Source: Clostridia bacterium (GTDB lineage Bacteria; Bacillota; Clostridia; Lachnospirales; Lachnospiraceae). Taken from it: DNA of 64,000 nt. A program made the position numbers and the translations under genes. Positions 43,449-51,784 of this stretch are shown here, piece after piece. The DNA is taken from contig CAJTIM010000021.1 of assembly GCA_910576325.1 (NCBI GenBank), forward strand, positions 18,431-82,430, given 5' to 3'. The first letter of the stretch is position 1; every line of letters begins with the position of its first letter. Below the pieces are notes generated by a model, which saw nothing but the letters and a program-made list of their open reading frames with translations, was not told where the DNA came from and did no database searches.

Positions 43449-44945
43449 CTATCCCTTTTCTGTCACTACCGTGTCAAACCGGTAAGCGGAAAGCACCAGC
43501 CCTGCAAGAACGGCGCTGCCCGTGATGCTGACGAATCCCTCCGACACAAAGGGTAGATTGCCGAACATACCGAATCGGTGTCCAAAATTCCCCAGGACAT
43601 AAAGCAGACCCTGGACACTGAGAGCCAGGCTTCCCCCAAGGGCTGCCAGCCTTCCCAGACGGTTGCGGATTTGAAATGTTGTTGCAAACAAAAGCCCATA
43701 CATGGAAAAAACCGCCAAAAGCAAAATTCCGGCCGGTATCCGCCCGTATTTCATAAACCAGCGGAAAATCCAATAATTTTTCCCATAGCTCTGCGGAACC
43801 ACATCATCTAAAGGTATTGAAAAGTCCGCTTCCTGATACTGCATCTTATACTCCCCATATTCCTTAAGCGTCTGAGAGCCTCCGCTCCATTCCCCGGGAC
43901 CATCCTTATAGTACCATTCCGAAGTGCGGTAGCCAATCAGCTCTTCCCCGCTGAGCTTCGGTTCTCCTACCCATTCCGATCTTTTTAAAAGCTCCTGGAC
44001 CAGCAAATCATTATAGCTGTCCGTCCAGGCATTGTATGCATATTCCTGCGGATGAAAAAACAGATCCAGACTTTCTGAAATCATTTTCTTCTGAGGAAGC
44101 GCCCATAAAAGGAGCGCCGACAGAAAGAAGATTCCTACGGATAAGAATCCTTTTCTTTTGTCAATATCCGCATATTCCTTTCCTACCATATAAAGCATTA
44201 TGCCAAGGCCGGAAACAAGCAGAGCCAGGACGGAAGTGTAGGTATATGTTTTCCAAACAAACTGTGAGCTGTTTACCCAAAGCAAAAATACCAGAAATGC
44301 CCCCGTAGCAGATAAAGCCGTAAGCCACCGATGCCTTCCATGATAGAGCAGCACTGCCATAACCGGAACCGCTGCTTGAAAAATAAGGAATATAACCGTA
44401 GGGCTGAATATCCGGCATGGATTAAACAACATTACGGGACTTGATATCATAACGTCTTCAAAAAGACGGCGGCCTGCCTCCGAATGAATCAGCATATAGA
44501 ACCCACCCAGAGCCGTAAACAATACGGTCAGCTTTCCCGCATGTTTCAGCAAGAGCGGGTAACCGTACCACATGGAGAGCACAAGCACCAGCAGGCCCCA
44601 CAGTATACATATATTTTCGCTTCCTCCAAATCCTCCGTACTGCTGCCGGTTTCCTGCCGCTGCCAATGCCGTAAGTATGAGGATCGCTGTCAATAGAGGC
44701 TTTGCGATTCGAAGATGATGGGTCTCATTCATCTGAATCCCAATCACCGAGGCGTCGCCCATGTCACGGATGGCTTTCTCATATGCCTCGTCCTCCTCGA
44801 TGCCATATTCCATATAGGTCTCCGCCTTATCCTCCACGTGAGCGCGCAGCTCTTCATTTACTGCCGCACGAATGGGCTTGTAGGCGATCTGTTCATCCAC
44901 ATCCTCCAGAAAATGATTTAACCGTTCCTGCTGCTCAGAGCGCAA
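43449..44945 (-). CDS. membrane protein with permease-prefix domain and FtsW-like end
   Basis: A 498-residue protein, most likely started at TTG 44945 (AGGAGG 8 bases upstream; GTG 44954 overlaps that site). Residues 1-70 are a helical permease-prefix domain (LNHFLEDVDEQIAY, YGIEEDEAYEKAIRDMGD) often found next to PadR regulators. About ten hydrophobic segments follow. The end, GNFGHRFGMFGNLPFVSEGFVSITGSAVLAGL, resembles the LPFxSYGGS region of FtsW/RodA/SpoVE but the key SYGGS is altered to SEGFV. Transglycosylase function is thus doubtful. Confidence 0.72.
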   Translation of the reverse strand: MRSEQQERLNHFLEDVDEQIAYKPIRAAVNEELRAHVEDKAETYMEYGIEEDEAYEKAIRDMGDASVIGIQMNETHHLRIAKPLLTAILILTALAAAGNRQQYGGFGGSENICILWGLLVLVLSMWYGYPLLLKHAGKLTVLFTALGGFYMLIHSEAGRRLFEDVMISSPVMLFNPCRIFSPTVIFLIFQAAVPVMAVLLYHGRHRWLTALSATGAFLVFLLWVNSSQFVWKTYTYTSVLALLVSGLGIMLYMVGKEYADIDKRKGFLSVGIFFLSALLLWALPQKKMISESLDLFFHPQEYAYNAWTDSYNDLLVQELLKRSEWVGEPKLSGEELIGYRTSEWYYKDGPGEWSGGSQTLKEYGEYKMQYQEADFSIPLDDVVPQSYGKNYWIFRWFMKYGRIPAGILLLAVFSMYGLLFATTFQIRNRLGRLAALGGSLALSVQGLLYVLGNFGHRFGMFGNLPFVSEGFVSITGSAVLAGLVLSAYRFDTVVTEKG

Positions 44946-45273
44946 GGGACACACCTCCTGTCATTACACTGCGGATCGCATTCTCATAGACTTCCCACTC
45001 CTCCTGCTTTTGCCGAAGCAGCTTTCCTCCCTTTTTTGTGAGACGATAATACTTCCGCTTCCGCCCTGTCTCGGCCTGGCTCTCATAGCTCTCCACCGCC
45101 TCCTGCTCCTCTAAGGAATGCAGAATTGGGTAAAGCGTTCCCTCCTTAAGAGAAAATACCTGGTTGCTCCGTTCTTCCAGCTTTCGAATCATCTGATATC
45201 CATACATATCCTCTTCCTCCAGAAGCTTCAGAAGAAGCATGGCCGTGCTCATCGCCATCATCCTTTTATCCAT
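44935..45273 (-). CDS. PadR-family transcriptional repressor
   Basis: A 112-residue winged-helix protein from ATG 45273 (AGGTGA upstream). The family pattern is clear: LLLKLLEEEDMYGYQMIRKLEERS, then SLKEGTLYPILHSLEEQEAVES and GRKRKYYRLTKKGGKLL. PadR proteins repress a neighbouring operon and are released by small ligands. It overlaps the membrane-protein gene by 11 bases and is preceded by its own promoter with a palindromic operator, indicating autoregulation. Confidence 0.93.
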   Translation of the reverse strand: MDKRMMAMSTAMLLLKLLEEEDMYGYQMIRKLEERSNQVFSLKEGTLYPILHSLEEQEAVESYESQAETGRKRKYYRLTKKGGKLLRQKQEEWEVYENAIRSVMTGGVSLAL

Positions 45274-45385
45274 AAGAATCACCTGTCCTTTCTTTCCACT
45301 TAGGCTTGAACTTCATTAGAAAATACTATTTTCCGCCCTGTCCCTTCTTCTTGCTATACTTTGATCTCTTATACCTTGGTTTCCT

Positions 45386-45437
45386 ATGCATAGACTTTCT
45401 ATGCATTTATAATACCTCTGTAATCTAGGTATGTCAA
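45386..45437 (-). promoter_or_regulatory. PadR promoter with palindromic operator
   Basis: On the minus strand TTGACA (45432-45437) and TATTAT (45409-45414) are 17 bases apart. At the start site lies ATGCATAGA-CTT-TCTATGCAT (45386-45406), a perfect 9-bp palindrome. Position and symmetry suit a PadR operator. The rest of 45274-45640 shows no gene I can support. Confidence 0.75.
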
Positions 45438-45649
45438 GAAATGATTGACACTTATTCCAAATTAATGGCTTCCGATTTTTATTTCCCATATGAATCATGA
45501 CTCTGTTTATGCCGGATTCAATAAAGTTATATCTGCTTTTCCTGTTCACATCAATTAATAACAGCCCCCATGAAATCACCCCGCGGAATCGTGGAGTGCG
45601 AACAGTAACAAAAAAGTGAGTGTGATGCCTATGAATGCCTTTTACGGTC

Positions 45650-45678
45650 TTGCAGGATAAACAGGAAAACCGTATAAT
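45650..45678 (+). promoter_or_regulatory. promoter of Rpn-family gene
   Basis: TTGCAG (45650-45655) and TATAAT (45673-45678), spacer 17, ahead of an AAAGGAG site and TTG start at 45693. Confidence 0.65.
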
Positions 45679-45692
45679 GAAAGGAGAACAAA

Positions 45693-46712
45693 TTGAAAAT
45701 CAAAATAAGCAAAATATTCCGTTTCCGAAAACGGGCCAACCGAAAGTACAAGGATGAACTGTTTCGGTTTATTCCCGCGAGCAACGAGCCAAGCGGACAT
45801 GCTGGCATGTCCATTTGGCGACTGCCGCGAGGGTCAAATATCCCGTAGCTTGCTGCGGGGGATTTGACTTTCCATGATAAAAGGGATCTGCTGTCTCTTT
45901 ATAACGCCGTCAACGGCACGAATTACCAAGATCCGGAAGACCTGGAAATTAACACTCTGGAAAATGTCATTTATCTGAAAATGAAAAATGATCTTTCCTT
46001 TCTGGTGGGTGCTTCCATGAATCTTTATGAACATCAGAGTACGTGGAATCCAAATATGCCTCTGCGCGGGCTGCTGTATTTTGCGGAGCTGTATGAGCGG
46101 TACATCAACAGCAAAGGGTATCGTTTATCCGGGAATACGCGTATTCCTCTGCCGTTTCCCAATTACATTGTATTTTACAATGGCTTAGAGAAAGAGGCGG
46201 AGCGGATGGAGCTTCGGTTATCGGAGGCATTTGAATCCGGGCGGGAGGGATATGAGCCTGCGCTGGAATGTCGTGCCCTTGTCCTGAACATTAACAGCGG
46301 ACATAACCGTAAATTAATGGAGAAATGCCGGCGGCTGCAGGAGTATGCGGAGTTTATAGGAGAGATCCGCAGGAACCTTCAAAGAGGGATGGTATTGGAG
46401 AAGGCGTTGAGACAGGCGATTGAGCACTGTCTGGCACATGGAATACTGACGGACATTTTGCAGAGAAGTCAGGCAGAGGTGCGTAGAATGTTGTTAGAAG
46501 AATATGACGAGAAGGCGGAACGTGAATATCTCCGGAAAGAAGCGATTGAGGAAGGCCGGAAGGAAGGATTGGAGCAAGGCATTGAGCTTCTCATCAAAAA
46601 TGCCCTGACTTCTACCCACAACATAACCCAAACTGCCCATCTTTTAATGGTGCCGGAAGAAAAGGTAGAAAAAGTAGCCAGAGAGTACAAGATACCTACA
46701 AAAGAAAATTAA
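45693..46712 (+). pseudogene. Rpn/PD-(D/E)XK nuclease gene split by a small insertion
   Basis: The frame starts at TTG 45693 and reads a normal Rpn N-terminus (KRANRKYKDELFRFI), then enters a palindromic insert, gaining SNEPSGHAGMSIWRLPRGSN and a stop at 45847. The family continues in another frame from about 45868 (FHDKRDLLSLYNAVNGTNYQ, NVIYLKMKNDLSFLVGASMNLYEHQ taken separately) to 46712. Rpn proteins are transposase-like nucleases tied to recombination. Removing the insert restores L-F-R-F-I-F-H-D-K-R. A shortened 282-residue product from TTG 45864 is possible but lacks the first 25 residues. Confidence 0.82.
45774..45867. repeat. 94-bp palindromic insertion element (MITE/REP-like)
   Basis: It contains GGACATGC-TG-GCATGTCC, CCGCGAG/CGCGAGG-type arms and a hairpin GTCAAATATCCCG...GCGGGGGATTTGAC at its right end. 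It breaks the Rpn reading frame, so its limits are fixed to within a few bases. I recall similar CGAGCAACGAGCCAAGCGGACATGC sequences dispersed in Lachnospiraceae genomes, which would make it a multicopy element. Confidence 0.75.
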
Positions 46713-46720
46713 TCAAATAA

Positions 46721-46768
46721 GCAGGCGGGAAAAATGCTGTCGCATAAATTTCCCGCCTGCGTTTTTAA
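46721..46768 (+). terminator. terminator after Rpn gene
   Basis: GCAGGCGGGAAA (46721-46732) pairs perfectly with TTTCCCGCCTGC (46749-46760), followed by GTTTTT. Confidence 0.88.
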
Positions 46769-46829
46769 CATAAGTATAAACCATTCCCTTTTATTAATAC
46801 AGCTATCAAAATAGGCAAATATAAACCAT

Positions 46830-47435
46830 TTATCCCACCCCAAGGGCAAGAAGTTCCTTCCTTGCCTGCTCCTGGGAAGTAAACACAATTCCATGTATTC
46901 CCAATCCCTCGGCTGCCAGAACATTTTCCCTGGTATCATCCAAAAACACCGCTTCCTCCGGGCAAATCCCGTACCGTTCCATCAGCCTGAGGTACACTCC
47001 GGCATCAGGCTTAATGAGATGTTCCCGAAAGGAAAGAATATACCCGTCCATCAGCTTAAGAAAGTCCAGCCTGTCTCCTCTCTGATCATAAATATGCTTC
47101 GGCCAGTTAGACAGCGCATATACCCGATATCCCTTTCCCTTTAATTCCCGTATCCAAGGAATAGTATAATCCAGGCTCCAAAAGCACTCTCCCAGATTCT
47201 CGTAGACTGCACGAATCTCTTTTTCATACGCGGGAGCCAGGGCTATGAAGTCCTGAAGTTCCTCCTCTTCGCTCAATAGGCCCTTGTCATGCTCTACCCA
47301 TGCGGTGCTTTTAAAGGTTGCCTGCTCCACCACCCGATATACCGCAGGATCCGGAGCAATTCCACCCAGATATTTCTCCCATCCATAACCGACCAATACT
47401 CTTCCAAGATCAAATATAATTGTTTTAATCTTCAT
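46830..47435 (-). CDS. HAD-superfamily hydrolase
   Basis: A 201-residue phosphatase-type protein from ATG 47435 (GGAGG 5 bases upstream). HAD motifs: IIFDLGRVLVGYG (motif I, where the second Asp is replaced by Gly-Arg, as in many HAD-IA epoxide-hydrolase-like members), ALSNWP (motif II), Lys in LIKPDAGVY (motif III) and VFLDDTRENV (motif IV). The helical cap lies between I and II. Substrate unknown. It follows purA in the same direction. Confidence 0.87.
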   Translation of the reverse strand: MKIKTIIFDLGRVLVGYGWEKYLGGIAPDPAVYRVVEQATFKSTAWVEHDKGLLSEEEELQDFIALAPAYEKEIRAVYENLGECFWSLDYTIPWIRELKGKGYRVYALSNWPKHIYDQRGDRLDFLKLMDGYILSFREHLIKPDAGVYLRLMERYGICPEEAVFLDDTRENVLAAEGLGIHGIVFTSQEQARKELLALGVG

Positions 47436-47455
47436 AGCCGCCTCCACAATCAAAG

Positions 47456-47483
47456 AAGCTGCCGCAAAGCAAAACGGCAGCCC
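47456..47483 (-). terminator. hairpin after purA
   Basis: GCTGCCG (47458-47464) pairs with CGGCAGC (47475-47481). The minus-strand tail TTCTTTG is only weakly U-rich, so termination may be partial, allowing some read-through into the HAD gene. Confidence 0.45.
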
Positions 47484-47494
47484 TAATCAAATAC

Positions 47495-48775
47495 CTATTT
47501 CCGATAAATAATATCATCCCGCCCCGGTCCATTGGAGACCATCGTAATCGGGCACTCAATCTGCTTCTCCACAAACTTAATATACTTCCGGCAATTCTCC
47601 GGCAATTCCTCGTACTTCCTAATCCCCCGGATATCGCATTTCCAGCCCGGAAGCGTCTCAAACACCGGCTTCGCCTTCTCAAGAAGATACGGAACCGGGA
47701 AATCCTTTGTCACCTCGCCGTCAATCTCATACCCCACGCAGACCGGAATCTCATCAAGATATCCCAGCACATCCAGCACCGTAAAGGCCACATCCGTAGT
47801 TCCCTGAATCCGGCACCCATAACGGGAAGCCACACAGTCGAACCATCCCACTCTCCGGGGACGTCCCGTGGTAGCGCCGAACTCGCCGCCGTCGCCGCCT
47901 CTCCTGCGAAGCTCGTCCGCCTCATCTCCGAAAATCTCACTAACAAAGGCCCCCGCGCCCACCGCACTGGAGTAAGCCTTGCACACCGTAACAATCTCCT
48001 TAATCTCATAGGGCGGAATCCCCGCACCGATAGCGCCGTAAGCCGCCAATGTGGAGGAAGAAGTCACCATCGGATAGATGCCGTGATCCGGGTCCTTCAT
48101 AGACCCAAGCTGCCCTTCCAGAAGTATTGTCTTCCCTTCCTGAATCGCCTTAAAGAGAAATGCGGAGGTATCGCATACATAAGGCTCCACCATCCTCTTA
48201 TATTCCATCAGCTCTTCATAAAGCTTTTCCTGATCAAGCGCCGGCTTGTGATACAGATGCTCAAGAAGGGTGTTCTTCTGAATACACACATTGGCAATCT
48301 TCTCCCGAAGATAGCTCTCCGCGGCAAACAGCTCGCTTACCTGAAAGCCAATCTTTGCAAATTTATCCGAATAAAAAGGAGCAATCCCCGACTTGGTAGA
48401 GCCAAAGGATTTTCCGCCCAAACGCTCCTCCTCGCACTGATCAAAGAGAATATGATAGGACATCACCATCTGCGCCCGATCAGACACCAGAATCTTCGGA
48501 GCCGGAACGCCGCGCTCCACAATGCTCTGAATCTCCCGGAACAGCACCGGAATATTGAGCGCCACGCCATTGCCGATGATGCTTGTGGTGTGATCATAAA
48601 ATACGCCGGAGGGAAGTGTGTGCAAGGCAAATTTTCCATAATTGTTCACAATGGTGTGGCCTGCATTTGCCCCTCCCTGAAAGCGGACAATAATATCCGA
48701 CTCCTGAGCCAGCATATCGGTAATCTTGCCCTTTCCTTCATCTCCCCAGTTTGCTCCAACAACTGCTTTAACCAT
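47495..48775 (-). CDS. purA: adenylosuccinate synthetase
   Basis: A 426-residue enzyme joining IMP and aspartate with GTP, first step from IMP to AMP. Signature GANWGDEGKGKITDML at the N-terminus, catalytic FQGGANAGHTIV, GTP-binding TTGRPRRVGWFD and the C-terminal ISNG-like TMVSNGPGRDDI are present. ATG 48775 lies 8 bases after GGAGGAA; an ATG at 48817 has no site. It is expressed from its own promoter through a leader of about 300 bases built of repeated hairpins. Confidence 0.96.
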   Translation of the reverse strand: MVKAVVGANWGDEGKGKITDMLAQESDIIVRFQGGANAGHTIVNNYGKFALHTLPSGVFYDHTTSIIGNGVALNIPVLFREIQSIVERGVPAPKILVSDRAQMVMSYHILFDQCEEERLGGKSFGSTKSGIAPFYSDKFAKIGFQVSELFAAESYLREKIANVCIQKNTLLEHLYHKPALDQEKLYEELMEYKRMVEPYVCDTSAFLFKAIQEGKTILLEGQLGSMKDPDHGIYPMVTSSSTLAAYGAIGAGIPPYEIKEIVTVCKAYSSAVGAGAFVSEIFGDEADELRRRGGDGGEFGATTGRPRRVGWFDCVASRYGCRIQGTTDVAFTVLDVLGYLDEIPVCVGYEIDGEVTKDFPVPYLLEKAKPVFETLPGWKCDIRGIRKYEELPENCRKYIKFVEKQIECPITMVSNGPGRDDIIYRK

Positions 48776-48791
48776 AGTCCCGATTCCTCCA

Positions 48792-49020
48792 TTCCAGTTC
48801 CATAATATTGCTTTCAATACACCTTCTTGAAATCAATTTCCAGTCACAAGTGCATGTGCCTGTAAATCGATTTGTGCATTGTAAGCAATATTATTGTTCC
48901 AGTTCCGTAATATTCCTTCCAATACACCTTCTTGAAATCAATTTCCAGTCACAAGTGCATGTGCCTGTAAATCGATTTGTGCATTGTAAGGAATATTACT
49001 GTTCCAGTTCCGTAATATCC
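48792..49020 (-). repeat. 105-bp tandem hairpin repeats in purA leader
   Basis: Two copies with an exact 105-base period (48792-48896, 48897-49001) and a partial third (to 49020). Each has terminal arms that pair: copy 1 ATAATATTGCTT with AAGCAATATTAT, copy 2 GTAATATTCCTT with AAGGAATATTAC. The G/C change in one arm is matched in the other. On the minus strand each ends GGAACTGGAA, and the last copy runs into the purA ribosome binding site. The interiors are nearly identical. Confidence 0.9.
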
Positions 49021-49085
49021 CATCTCATATGCATGGATAACGCCGGCAGGCACAGGCTTTCCGCCCCTAACCGCCGACGCTATTT

Positions 49086-49114
49086 AGTATACATGTTTTT
49101 TTTCCAATTGTAAA
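49086..49114 (-). promoter_or_regulatory. sigma-A promoter of purA
   Basis: TTTACA (49109-49114) and TATACT (49086-49091) on the minus strand, spacer 17. Transcription from here passes through both leader repeats before purA. Confidence 0.75.
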
Positions 49115-49126
49115 CAACTTGTTGCT

Positions 49127-49846
49127 CTACTTATCTTTCGCTTTCCCCAGATAAGCCGCCTTCACTTCCTCGTTCTCCAAAAGCTCCGCGCCCGTACCGG
49201 TGAGCGTGATCCGGCCCGTCTCCATTACATAACCCTTATTGGCGGCCTTCAGCGCCATATTCGCATTCTGTTCCACCAAAAGGATCGTCACGCCCTGCTT
49301 ATTGATCTCCCGGATAATATCAAACACGCCCTGTACAATAATAGGCGCCAGTCCCAGAGAAGGCTCATCCATCATAATCAGCTCCGGCTTAGACATCAAA
49401 GCTCTGCCAATAGCCAGCATCTGCTGCTCCCCGCCGGACAGGGTTCCCGCAAGCTGCCAGGAACGTTCCTTAAGCCTCGGAAACAGATCATGCACCCATT
49501 TCAAATCCTCCTCCAGAGAATCCTTTCTCATATAAGCGCCAATCTTCAAATTCTCCAGAACCGTCAGATCCGGAAATACCCTCCTCCCCTCCGGCACCAG
49601 AGTAATTCCCTTGGACACAATCTGATCCGTAGGAAGCCCCGCAAGCTCCGCACCCTCAAACTGAATACTGCCGCTCTCCGGCTTCACCAGCCCCACAATA
49701 GAACGTAAGGTAGAGCTTTTCCCGGCTCCGTTGGCGCCAATGAGGGTTACAACCTCCCCCCTGGGCACCTCAAAGCTGATATCCTTTACCGCCTTAATTC
49801 CGCCATAGGATACATGGAGATCCTTTACTTCCAATATATTACTCAT
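49127..49846 (-). CDS. livF: branched-chain amino acid ABC transporter ATPase LivF
   Basis: A 239-residue ATPase from ATG 49846 (GGGAGGTG upstream). Walker A GANGAGKSSTLRSIVG, signature LSGGEQQMLAIGRALM, Walker B ELIMMDEPSLGLAP and the switch histidine equivalent in VEQN are intact. The pattern PEGRRVFPDLTVLENL is typical of LivF. It overlaps livG by 8 bases and completes the livJ-H-M-G-F operon. Confidence 0.94.
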   Translation of the reverse strand: MSNILEVKDLHVSYGGIKAVKDISFEVPRGEVVTLIGANGAGKSSTLRSIVGLVKPESGSIQFEGAELAGLPTDQIVSKGITLVPEGRRVFPDLTVLENLKIGAYMRKDSLEEDLKWVHDLFPRLKERSWQLAGTLSGGEQQMLAIGRALMSKPELIMMDEPSLGLAPIIVQGVFDIIREINKQGVTILLVEQNANMALKAANKGYVMETGRITLTGTGAELLENEEVKAAYLGKAKDK

Positions 49847-50690
49847 TCTGCGCACCTCCCAGATAAGCCTCAATTACCCGCGGATTATTCCGAATCTCCT
49901 CCGGCGTCCCCTCCGCAATGGGCTTTCCAAAATCCAGTACATAGATCCGATCAGAAATCTCCATAACCAGATCCATATGATGCTCAATCATAAAAATCGT
50001 CAGCCCGAACTCATCCCGAATCCGCCCGATAAACTGGGTCAGCTCCAAGGTCTCCTGGGGATTCATGCCTGCTGCCGGCTCGTCTAAAAGAAGCAGCTCA
50101 GGCTTCGTAGCCAGGGCACGGGCAATCTCCAGGTGGCGCTGCTTGCCGTAGGGAAGGGAGGTTGCCAGCTCATCCCGCACATCGTCAAGCTCCATCAGAT
50201 GAAGCAGCTCTTCCGATTCCCTCCGCATCCGCGCCTCCTCCTTGCCGTTCAGCCGGAAGGTGGCCGTGAAAATATTGCTGGTGCGGAGCATATGCTTGGC
50301 AATCAGAATATTTTCAAACACTGTCTGGCTCTTAAAAAGACGGATATTCTGAAAGGTCCTTGAAATCCCCAGACGCGTAATCTTATCCGGCGTCGGAGCA
50401 ACCGCATGCTGCCCTGTATAAGTCATGGGATTCTCACCCCGGTAAAGCTTCTTCATCTTGCCCTGGGGATAATTCTGAATTATCTTATTTCCCTTATAAT
50501 AAACAGCGCCGTTGGTAGGCGCATATACGCCGGTAATCACATTAAAGGCCGTGGTCTTTCCCGCACCGTTGGGACCGATCAGGGATACAATCTCTCCCTT
50601 ATCCACCTCAAGGTTCATATTGTCCACCGCGATAACGCCGCCGAACTGCATTGTGACATTTTCCACCTTTAATACATTTTCCTTACTCAT
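49839..50690 (-). CDS. livG: branched-chain amino acid ABC transporter ATPase LivG
   Basis: A 283-residue ATPase from ATG 50690 (GGGAGG 8 bases upstream). Walker A GPNGAGKTTAFNVITG, signature TSLPYGKQRHLEIARAL, Walker B LLLLDEPAAGMNPQE and IEHHMDLVM are the LivG forms. It carries an insert of about 30 residues (KIIQNYPQGKMKKLYRGENP) relative to compact LivG proteins. Overlaps both livM and livF by 8 bases. Confidence 0.94.
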   Translation of the reverse strand: MSKENVLKVENVTMQFGGVIAVDNMNLEVDKGEIVSLIGPNGAGKTTAFNVITGVYAPTNGAVYYKGNKIIQNYPQGKMKKLYRGENPMTYTGQHAVAPTPDKITRLGISRTFQNIRLFKSQTVFENILIAKHMLRTSNIFTATFRLNGKEEARMRRESEELLHLMELDDVRDELATSLPYGKQRHLEIARALATKPELLLLDEPAAGMNPQETLELTQFIGRIRDEFGLTIFMIEHHMDLVMEISDRIYVLDFGKPIAEGTPEEIRNNPRVIEAYLGGAQNE

Positions 50691-51771
50691 GGGAGACGCC
50701 TCCCTTCTTTTCCTTTTTCCCACTGAATTTCCTCTTAAAGAAATCAGCGATTCCCTCCACGGAGAACTCCTTGGTTCCCATAATGCCCTGCCGGTAGAAC
50801 AGCACCACCGCCATAATCACAACGGCAAATACCACCTTCCGGAAACCGGGACGCAGAAGCGGTACATGAAAGCCTCCGATATAAAGATTCTCATTATCCA
50901 GGAAACGCAGCCACCATTCGGAGCAGGCGATAAACAGGAAGGAGCTAATGCAGCTTCCCGTCACGGAGCCGATGCCGCCGATTACCACAATAAGAAGAAT
51001 CTCATAGGTCATAGCCGACTTAAACATAGATGCCTGGATGGTCGTCTGATACATCGCCAAAAGCCCCCCGGAAATCCCCGCAAAGAAAGAGCTTATCACA
51101 AAGGCCAGACGCTTATGGTGGGCAAGGTTGATTCCCATAGCCTCCGCCGCAATCTCGTCATCCCGAATAGCCTTAAATGCACGGCCGTAGGTGGAATTGA
51201 TCAGCATCACAATAAGGGCAATACAGATCCCTGCCACCACAAAGGGGAAGATCACAGACCGGAAGGAAGGGAAATTCCGCAGCAGATTGGAACCGTTGGT
51301 AACAGGCCCCAGCTTATCCCACTGGAACACCGCCCGGATAATTTCCGCAAAGCCCAGGGTTGCGATGGCCAGATAATCACTTTTCAGGCGCAGCACCGGA
51401 AGTCCGATGAGATAGGCAAATACGGCCGCTGCAATGCCTCCGGCAATCAAAGCCACCGGAATCGGCAGGGTAAACTGAATAATGCCCCCGTCAAAATACT
51501 GATACACACTGTTTCTGGATTCTACCGGAATGGTCAGAATCGCATAAGTGTAGGCTCCCAGAAGCATAAAGCCCGCCTGCCCCAGAGAAAACAGTCCGGT
51601 AAATCCGTTCAGCAGATTCATAGATACGGCTACCAACGCATAGATAGCGCCTTTTTTTAATACGGTAAAAAGCATTGAACTGGAGGGCAGGGTCTGCTCC
51701 AGTAAAAAGAGCAGTATCAAAAGCGCCGCTATAAGACCCACGTTCCATGCGTTTTTTTTCTTCGTACTCAT
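50683..51771 (-). CDS. livM: branched-chain amino acid ABC transporter permease LivM
   Basis: A 362-residue membrane protein with about nine hydrophobic segments. Family stretches: LLNGFTGLFSLGQAGFMLLGAYTYA, LPVLRLKSDYLAIATLGFAEIIR and AIRDDEIAAEAMGINLAHHKRLAFVISSFFAGISGG, cited in parts. A lysine-rich C-terminal tail (KRKFSGKKEKKGG) is present. It pairs with LivH as the membrane channel. GGAGGCG precedes ATG. Confidence 0.94.
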   Translation of the reverse strand: MSTKKKNAWNVGLIAALLILLFLLEQTLPSSSMLFTVLKKGAIYALVAVSMNLLNGFTGLFSLGQAGFMLLGAYTYAILTIPVESRNSVYQYFDGGIIQFTLPIPVALIAGGIAAAVFAYLIGLPVLRLKSDYLAIATLGFAEIIRAVFQWDKLGPVTNGSNLLRNFPSFRSVIFPFVVAGICIALIVMLINSTYGRAFKAIRDDEIAAEAMGINLAHHKRLAFVISSFFAGISGGLLAMYQTTIQASMFKSAMTYEILLIVVIGGIGSVTGSCISSFLFIACSEWWLRFLDNENLYIGGFHVPLLRPGFRKVVFAVVIMAVVLFYRQGIMGTKEFSVEGIADFFKRKFSGKKEKKGGVSHE

Positions 51772-51784
51772 TTTGAACGCCTCC

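Noticed and set aside
45316..45579. An 87-codon leftward frame ahead of padR
   Set aside because: It covers the padR promoter and operator and has no ribosome binding site.
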